NCBI GenBank assembly: GCA_002292975.1
Contig: DBCI01000132.1
Location: 1 to 10,856 of the forward strand
Source: Polynucleobacter sp. UBA962
Lineage (GTDB): Bacteria; Pseudomonadota; Gammaproteobacteria; Burkholderiales; Burkholderiaceae
Direction: 5' to 3'
DNA: 10,856 nt
In this document: piece after piece, positions 6,383 to 10,856 of the stretch
Position numbering within the stretch: the stretch's first letter is position 1
Layout of the letters: each line of letters opens with the position of its first letter
Translations under genes and position numbers: made by a program
The notes under the pieces: model-generated
The model's input: the letters and a program-made list of their open reading frames with translations, nothing else
Database searches by the model: none
What the model was told of the DNA's origin: nothing

Positions 6383-7822
6383 ATGAACACCATTACAGAT
6401 ATGAAACTCGGTAGCGATTACGCCATTGCCGATATTAATTTGGCTGACTTTGGTCGTAAAGAAATTAAGATCGCCGAAACAGAGATGCCAGGCCTGATGG
6501 CCATTCGTGAAGAATTTGCAGCAAAGCAACCCTTGCGTGGAGCTCGTATTACTGGTTCATTGCATATGACCATCCAGACCGCAGTGTTGATCGAGACCCT
6601 CGAAGCCTTGGGCGCCGAAGTGCGTTGGGCTTCTTGCAATATTTTCTCGACCCAAGACCATGCAGCAGCAGCAATTGCGGCCAATGGCACACCCGTATTT
6701 GCAATCAAAGGTGAGACCCTAGAGCAGTATTGGGATTACACCCATAAGATTTTTGAATGGGCTGATGGTGGTTTCACCAACATGATCTTAGATGATGGCG
6801 GCGACGCTACTTTACTGTTGCATCTTGGGACCAAAGCAGAAAAAGATCAGGCTGTTCTTAATCATCCCACGAGCGAGGAAGAGCGTATTTTGTTTGCGGC
6901 CATTAAAGGCAAGATAGCTGTTGATTCTACTTGGTACTCTACCCGATTAGCTAAGGTCAACGGAGTCACTGAAGAGACAACCACGGGCGTACATCGCCTC
7001 TATCAAATGCATGCTAAGGGCGAACTTCGTTTTCCAGCGATTAATGTGAATGATTCTGTGACCAAGAGTAAGTTTGATAACTTATATGGTTGCCGCGAGT
7101 CTTTAGTAGACGCGATTAAGCGCGCGACTGATGTCATGATTGCCGGCAAGGTTGCGGTGGTCGCGGGCTATGGTGATGTCGGTAAGGGCTCTGCTCAAGC
7201 CTTGCGTGCCCTCTCTGCTCAAGTATGGGTTACAGAGGTAGACCCAATCTGTGCGTTGCAAGCTGCCATGGAAGGATATCGTGTGGTAACGATGGACTAT
7301 GCAGCAGATAAGGCGGATATTTTTGTGACTGCTACGGGTAATTATCACGTGATTACGCACGATCATATGAAGAAGATGAAGGATCAAGCAATTGTTTGTA
7401 ATATCGGCCACTTTGATAATGAAATCGATATTGCGGGGATTGAAAAATATACTTGGGAAGAAATTAAACCTCAAGTAGATCATGTGATTTTCCCAGCTGC
7501 CAATGGCGCCCCTGAAAAACGCCTGATTATTTTGGCAAAAGGCCGTTTAGTGAATTTAGGTTGCGGTACGGGCCATCCGTCTTATGTGATGAGTTCATCA
7601 TTTGCAAATCAAGTGATTGCGCAGATTGAGTTGTGGGGGGCAGCAGGCAGCACTAAATATCCAGTGGGTGTATTCACCCTGCCAAAGCATTTGGATGAAA
7701 AGGTCGCACGTTTGCAGCTCAGGAAGCTTAATGCACAACTAACTGAACTAAATGATCAACAAGCCTCTTACATTGGTGTGAAAAAAGAGGGCCCATTTAA
7801 GCCAGAAACCTATCGTTATTAA
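6383..7822 (+). CDS. ahcY: Adenosylhomocysteinase (S-adenosylhomocysteine hydrolase)
   Basis: AhcY reversibly hydrolyses S-adenosylhomocysteine to homocysteine and adenosine using bound NAD, relieving SAH inhibition of methyltransferases. The 479-residue protein includes '[16 protein letters not shown]' (residues 58-73) and '[11 protein letters not shown]' (137-147). '[13 protein letters not shown]' at 221-233 carries the catalytic Lys and Asp, and '[13 protein letters not shown]' (262-274) is the NAD-binding glycine-rich loop. The C-terminus '[10 protein letters not shown]' is the family's usual ending. It has the roughly 40-residue insert (about 150-190) common in bacterial enzymes, so its length is normal. 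The ATG at 6383 has GGAG (6374-6377) five bases upstream; a second ATG at 6401 is less likely. Expression should be set by the SAH riboswitch and terminator just upstream, and metF follows after 16 bp. Confidence 0.97.
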   Translation: MNTITDMKLGSDYAIADINLADFGRKEIKIAETEMPGLMAIREEFAAKQPLRGARITGSLHMTIQTAVLIETLEALGAEVRWASCNIFSTQDHAAAAIAANGTPVFAIKGETLEQYWDYTHKIFEWADGGFTNMILDDGGDATLLLHLGTKAEKDQAVLNHPTSEEERILFAAIKGKIAVDSTWYSTRLAKVNGVTEETTTGVHRLYQMHAKGELRFPAINVNDSVTKSKFDNLYGCRESLVDAIKRATDVMIAGKVAVVAGYGDVGKGSAQALRALSAQVWVTEVDPICALQAAMEGYRVVTMDYAADKADIFVTATGNYHVITHDHMKKMKDQAIVCNIGHFDNEIDIAGIEKYTWEEIKPQVDHVIFPAANGAPEKRLIILAKGRLVNLGCGTGHPSYVMSSSFANQVIAQIELWGAAGSTKYPVGVFTLPKHLDEKVARLQLRKLNAQLTELNDQQASYIGVKKEGPFKPETYRY

Positions 7823-7838
7823 TAGGGCACGATAGTCT

Positions 7839-8672
7839 ATGGAACTAAGCATCGAGTTCTTCCCCCCTAAAACCCCAGAGGGGGAAGTGCGCCTTATGCA
7901 AACGCGTGAGCGCTTTAGCGCTGATTTAAAGCCCGCGTTTTATTCGGTGACCTTCGGTGCAGGCGGATCTACGCAGGCGGGGACACTACAAACCGTACGA
8001 ACGATCCACGAGACAGGTGAATTAGTGGCGCCGCATTTGTCATGCGTAGGGAGCTCTAAGACATTCATTGCTGATCTATTAAAGCAGTATCAGGCATTGG
8101 GTATTAAGCGCATTGTTGCGTTGCGGGGTGATTTGCCATCGGGCATGGGCCAGTATGGTGAGTTTCATCACGCCAATCAGCTAGTTGAGTTTATTCGTCA
8201 AGAAACCGGAGATTGGTTTCATATTGAGGTAGCCGCTTACCCAGAGACTCATCCCCAGGCCGAATCACCCAGCAAGGACGTCCAGTTTTTTGCTGCAAAG
8301 GTAAAAGCAGGTGCAAATTCAGCAATCACACAATACTTTTTTAATAGCGATGCTTACTTTCGTTTTGTCGATGATGCTTATCAATTAGGCGTGGATGTGC
8401 CGATTGTGGCTGGAATTATGCCGATTACGAGTAGCACTCAATTGCTTCGCTTTTCAGATGCATGCGGTGCCGAGATCCCGCGTTGGATTCGTTTGCGCTT
8501 GCAATCCTATGGCGATGATCTAGCGTCCATTAAAGCGTTCGGGGAAGAGGTGGTTACAACGCTGTGTGAGCAATTAATTGTTACAGGCGTTCCAGGACTG
8601 CATTTTTATTCCCTGAACCAAGCGGAGCCGGTTCTACGAATTACCAAAAACTTACAACTGAGTAACGGTTGA
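7839..8672 (+). CDS. metF: 5,10-methylenetetrahydrofolate reductase
   Basis: MetF is a cytoplasmic flavoprotein that reduces 5,10-methylene-THF to 5-methyl-THF, the methyl donor for making methionine from homocysteine. The 277-residue protein opens with 'SIEFFPPKTPEG', whose Glu6 corresponds to the catalytic glutamate of the E. coli enzyme. It continues with 'YSVTFGAGGST' (35-45), 'IVALRGDLP' near 92-100, 'VAAYPETHPQA' and 'KVKAGANSAITQYFF' around 130-166, and 'VPGLHFYSLN' near the end. All are family features, and the length fits the short bacterial form. The ATG at 7839 has only a poor ribosome-binding site (AGGG 14 bases upstream). It lies 16 bp after ahcY with no terminator between, so translation may rely partly on coupling, and metF probably shares the SAH-controlled transcript. 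Confidence 0.95.
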   Translation: MELSIEFFPPKTPEGEVRLMQTRERFSADLKPAFYSVTFGAGGSTQAGTLQTVRTIHETGELVAPHLSCVGSSKTFIADLLKQYQALGIKRIVALRGDLPSGMGQYGEFHHANQLVEFIRQETGDWFHIEVAAYPETHPQAESPSKDVQFFAAKVKAGANSAITQYFFNSDAYFRFVDDAYQLGVDVPIVAGIMPITSSTQLLRFSDACGAEIPRWIRLRLQSYGDDLASIKAFGEEVVTTLCEQLIVTGVPGLHFYSLNQAEPVLRITKNLQLSNG

Positions 8673-8700
8673 TCCAAATACGAACTGCTCTATTTGGGAT
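8671..8700. terminator. Weak inverted repeat between convergent metF and ygfA ends
   Basis: CCAAATA (8674-8680) pairs with TATTTGG (8691-8697) over seven bases around a 10-nt loop, extendable by a few bases past a bulged G at 8698. It spans the stop codons of both convergent genes and could serve as a bidirectional terminator. It is AT-rich and lacks a clear T-tract on either side, so the call is tentative. Confidence 0.28.
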
Positions 8701-9295
8701 AAATCATTGAGTTTGTAACCACGTAGTCCAGAGTCTGATCGTGGTCTTGGGGTGCCCAACGATTTGCACTAAGCTTTTGCCAATCATAGGCAATCCCAAT
8801 TGTTTGAAAGGTATGCCCCTCATTTTTTAGGGCGGCAATGGTGCGATCAAAATAGCCGCCCCCATAGCCTAGGCGCCATAGGCAATCTTTTTGAAGACTC
8901 CAACCCACACAGGGAATCAAAATACAATCAGGTAGCACCAACTCAACCCCTGCTGATTGAGGGTTTGGCTCCAGAATCCCATATGCATTAGCAAGTAAGG
9001 TGCTTTCATTAGGCCAGGTGTAAAAATCTAAATGCTTATCAGCTCGCACTTTAGGGAGTAAGAGTGTTCGATGAGGCTTAGCTTGTTGCCATTGAAGAAG
9101 TGGCTCTTTGAGATCAGGCTCATCTTTAAATGGCCAGTAAAAGGCGATGGACTGGTAGTTTGATTCTGATCTTGACAGAAATTGGCTTAGATTAGCCAAA
9201 AGGCCTAAGGACTCACCCACAAAAGCAGTGCTTTGCCTGTAATCGGCTCGATTTTGTAATAAATCACGGCGGACTTGATCAATGGGGGTATGCAT
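8690..9295 (-). CDS. ygfA: 5-formyltetrahydrofolate cyclo-ligase
   Basis: This enzyme (also called MTHFS) uses ATP to convert 5-formyl-THF, a stable inhibitor of folate enzymes, back to 5,10-methenyl-THF. The 201-residue protein shows the family pattern: an N-terminal helical region with paired Arg (residues 9-10), 'AFYWPFKDEPDL' at 51-62 (folate/ATP region), 'LLLPKV' at 78-83, 'YGILEP' at 105-110, and the strongly diagnostic 'RLGYGGGYFDRT' at 141-152. Length is normal. It starts with ATG at 9295, with only a short AGAAG as a possible Shine-Dalgarno. It converges with metF, and the stop codons lie 17 bp apart. The neighbouring genes share the one-carbon folate pool, which supports the assignment, although the two are transcribed separately. 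Confidence 0.93.
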   Translation of the reverse strand: MHTPIDQVRRDLLQNRADYRQSTAFVGESLGLLANLSQFLSRSESNYQSIAFYWPFKDEPDLKEPLLQWQQAKPHRTLLLPKVRADKHLDFYTWPNESTLLANAYGILEPNPQSAGVELVLPDCILIPCVGWSLQKDCLWRLGYGGGYFDRTIAALKNEGHTFQTIGIAYDWQKLSANRWAPQDHDQTLDYVVTNSMIYPK

Positions 9296-9301
9296 AGCTT
9301 C

Positions 9302-9307
9302 TATTAT
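9302..9307 (+). promoter_or_regulatory. Candidate -10 box for the lytic transglycosylase gene
   Basis: TATTAT at 9302-9307 matches the -10 consensus at five of six positions. It lies in the 29-bp gap between the divergent ygfA and slt starts. A TTGATC at 9275-9280 resembles a -35 but is 21 bp away, too far for a normal sigma-70 promoter. Transcription would begin near 9314, giving a leader of only about 11 nt. Confidence 0.3.
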
Positions 9308-9324
9308 CGAGTGAAAATAGGAGA

Positions 9325-10856
9325 ATGTTCCAAATTTTATCCACTTCCTCTCCAGTCAAGCGATGCTTTAATTTTTTGGTGTTTGCGCTGATTCTCAATT
9401 TAGGTTTTTGGCAAGCGAGTTTTGCTAAACCACCAGCTGCTAAAACGCCACAAAGTCAATCCACCACCTATGAATTAAGCGCAGCCGATAAATTATTTAT
9501 TGAGTTGCGTGATGCCGCGCGTAAGAATGATGTGAATCGTAGTGGGCAGCTGGCAGCGGCACTGGTGAACTATCCATATACCGACTACGTTCGGTATTTT
9601 AGAATCAAACCGCAATTATTTGACAAGGGCAATGAGGCGCGTGCCGATACGATTGTGGACGAAGAGGTCCATGCTTTTTTAAGAGCGTATGAGGGCACAG
9701 CAATCGCCGATCGTCTCCGTAATGACTGGTTGCTTGTTCTTGGTAAACGAAAAGACTGGGGACAATTTGATAAGGAGTATCCACTCTTTATGCTTGATGA
9801 CGACACTAATGTGAAATGCCATGCATTGCAATCGCGATTTGCCAAGCAAGAAGATCCAAAACGTATTGGGGAAGATGCTTTAAAAATAATGATCGATCCG
9901 CGTAATTTCGGCTCAGCATGTCAAGAATTGGTTCCCATGCTTGTGCAAGCTAAAGGACTGACAATAGGGCAGGCAAAAGCGTTAGGGCGCGCTGCTGCCG
10001 AAATGAATTTAGAGACTATTGGAAAGCGGATCGGAGGCGAGGATGCAATTGCAGCGGTTGTGCGGTCTGCACGTACGGATGCCAGCAAGGCTTATCGCGA
10101 ATTCATGCAATCCAATACGCGCTTTAGCAAAGAGGATCAAGCAATGGCTTGGGCAGTTATTGGTCAATTTTTAGCAAAACGTTTGGACCGTAACGCGATC
10201 GATGCTTACCGTCGACAACAGCAGCTAGGTTTTGATGCCCTCTTATCAACTGAGAGCCAAGAGTGGAAGGTGCGTACTGCCTTACGTGCCCACGATTGGC
10301 AATTAACTAAAGACACGATTGAGAAAATGAATCCCACTGTTAGGCAAAGGGATCCCGCATGGACCTATTGGTACGGTAGAGCCTATAAAGAGCTAGGCAA
10401 TTCAGAATTAGCCAATCTCCAGTTTAAAGAGTTAGAGGACCAATACAGCTTTTATGGGCAATTGGCCCGGGAAGAGCTTGGAAAGCCGATATTGATTCCT
10501 GCCAAAGTTAAAGTCAGCGAATCAGAAATCAAAGGAATGGCAGTACGTAATGGCTTTCTTCGGGGCGAGCGTTTTTATGCCATGAATTTACGCTTTGAAG
10601 GCAATCGCGAGTGGAATTGGGAGTTGCGTGGTATGGGCGATAAGCAATTATTGGCAGCTGCAGAGTATGCCAAGCGGATTCACCTTTATGATCGGACTGT
10701 TAATACGGCAGATCGCACAAAAGGGGAGCATGACTTTTCATTACGTTACCCCACTCCATTTAAAGAGCAATTGAGTCCGATCGCCAAGAATATTGATCTA
10801 AACCTGGCATGGGCATACGGTCTGATTCGGCAAGAGTCACGCTTTATTACAAACGC
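9325..10856 (+). CDS. slt: Soluble lytic murein transglycosylase, N-terminal part (3' end outside window)
   Basis: The frame is open from the ATG at 9325 to the window edge (510 codons) with no stop. Residues 1-34 look like a Sec signal peptide: Lys12-Arg13, a hydrophobic stretch at about 15-29, and 'ASFA' before Lys35, so the mature protein should be periplasmic. A long, mostly helical region follows, with segments such as 'DPAWTYWYGRAYKELGN', like the superhelical U-domain of Slt70. The last visible residues, 'GLIRQESRF', contain the probable catalytic Glu504 of the SLT domain, so the domain itself is cut off. Such enzymes cleave the MurNAc-GlcNAc bond to give 1,6-anhydro-muropeptides, the substrates that AmpG imports. 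AGGAG (9319-9323) is one base from the ATG, an unusually tight spacing; no better in-frame start exists, because a TAG lies at 9295-9297. Confidence 0.88.
   Translation, partial: MFQILSTSSPVKRCFNFLVFALILNLGFWQASFAKPPAAKTPQSQSTTYELSAADKLFIELRDAARKNDVNRSGQLAAALVNYPYTDYVRYFRIKPQLFDKGNEARADTIVDEEVHAFLRAYEGTAIADRLRNDWLLVLGKRKDWGQFDKEYPLFMLDDDTNVKCHALQSRFAKQEDPKRIGEDALKIMIDPRNFGSACQELVPMLVQAKGLTIGQAKALGRAAAEMNLETIGKRIGGEDAIAAVVRSARTDASKAYREFMQSNTRFSKEDQAMAWAVIGQFLAKRLDRNAIDAYRRQQQLGFDALLSTESQEWKVRTALRAHDWQLTKDTIEKMNPTVRQRDPAWTYWYGRAYKELGNSELANLQFKELEDQYSFYGQLAREELGKPILIPAKVKVSESEIKGMAVRNGFLRGERFYAMNLRFEGNREWNWELRGMGDKQLLAAAEYAKRIHLYDRTVNTADRTKGEHDFSLRYPTPFKEQLSPIAKNIDLNLAWAYGLIRQESRFITN

Overview
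The window looks like a housekeeping stretch of a betaproteobacterial chromosome, probably Burkholderiales. The protein sequences, the moderate G+C content, the dense packing and the metK / SAH riboswitch / ahcY / metF order fit a small-genome freshwater lineage such as Polynucleobacter. That placement comes from remembered family sequences, not from a search. I see no mobile element, CRISPR array, tRNA, rRNA or phage gene, and no obviously new multi-gene system.

Layout. (1) 1-694: 3' end of an AmpG-type muropeptide permease (+). It overlaps by three bases the stop codon of a convergent exodeoxyribonuclease III gene, xth (-, 691-1473). (2) pyrE (+, 1482-2153) starts divergently from xth with only 8 bp between the start codons. 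(3) A minus-strand cluster, read from 4849 down to 2167, holds two tandem LpxL/HtrB-family lipid A acyltransferases and then dapF. (4) A 175-bp divergent intergenic region (4850-5024) leads into metK (+). It contains an unusual set of complementary segments in the metK 5' leader. (5) Between metK and ahcY lie a promoter -10 box, an S-adenosylhomocysteine (SAH) riboswitch aptamer and an overlapping intrinsic terminator. They are followed by ahcY and, 16 bp later, metF (+). (6) ygfA (5-formyl-THF cyclo-ligase, -) converges on metF. (7) The window ends inside a soluble lytic transglycosylase gene (+), cut exactly at its catalytic glutamate motif.

How the genes fit together. metK, ahcY and metF form the core of the activated-methyl cycle: MetK makes SAM, AhcY removes the SAH left after methyl transfer, and MetF makes 5-methyl-THF for remethylation of homocysteine. 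YgfA recycles 5-formyl-THF into the same folate pool. The SAH riboswitch should turn on ahcY, and probably metF, when SAH accumulates. The other genes concern the envelope (lipid A acylation, diaminopimelate for peptidoglycan, muropeptide import, murein cleavage), pyrimidine synthesis and DNA repair.

The strongest non-coding signal is the SAH riboswitch with its terminator. The most open question is the metK leader, which has several mutually exclusive helices and matches no riboswitch class I recognise. Several start sites (pyrE, the first acyltransferase gene, slt) have very short or no apparent 5' leaders.
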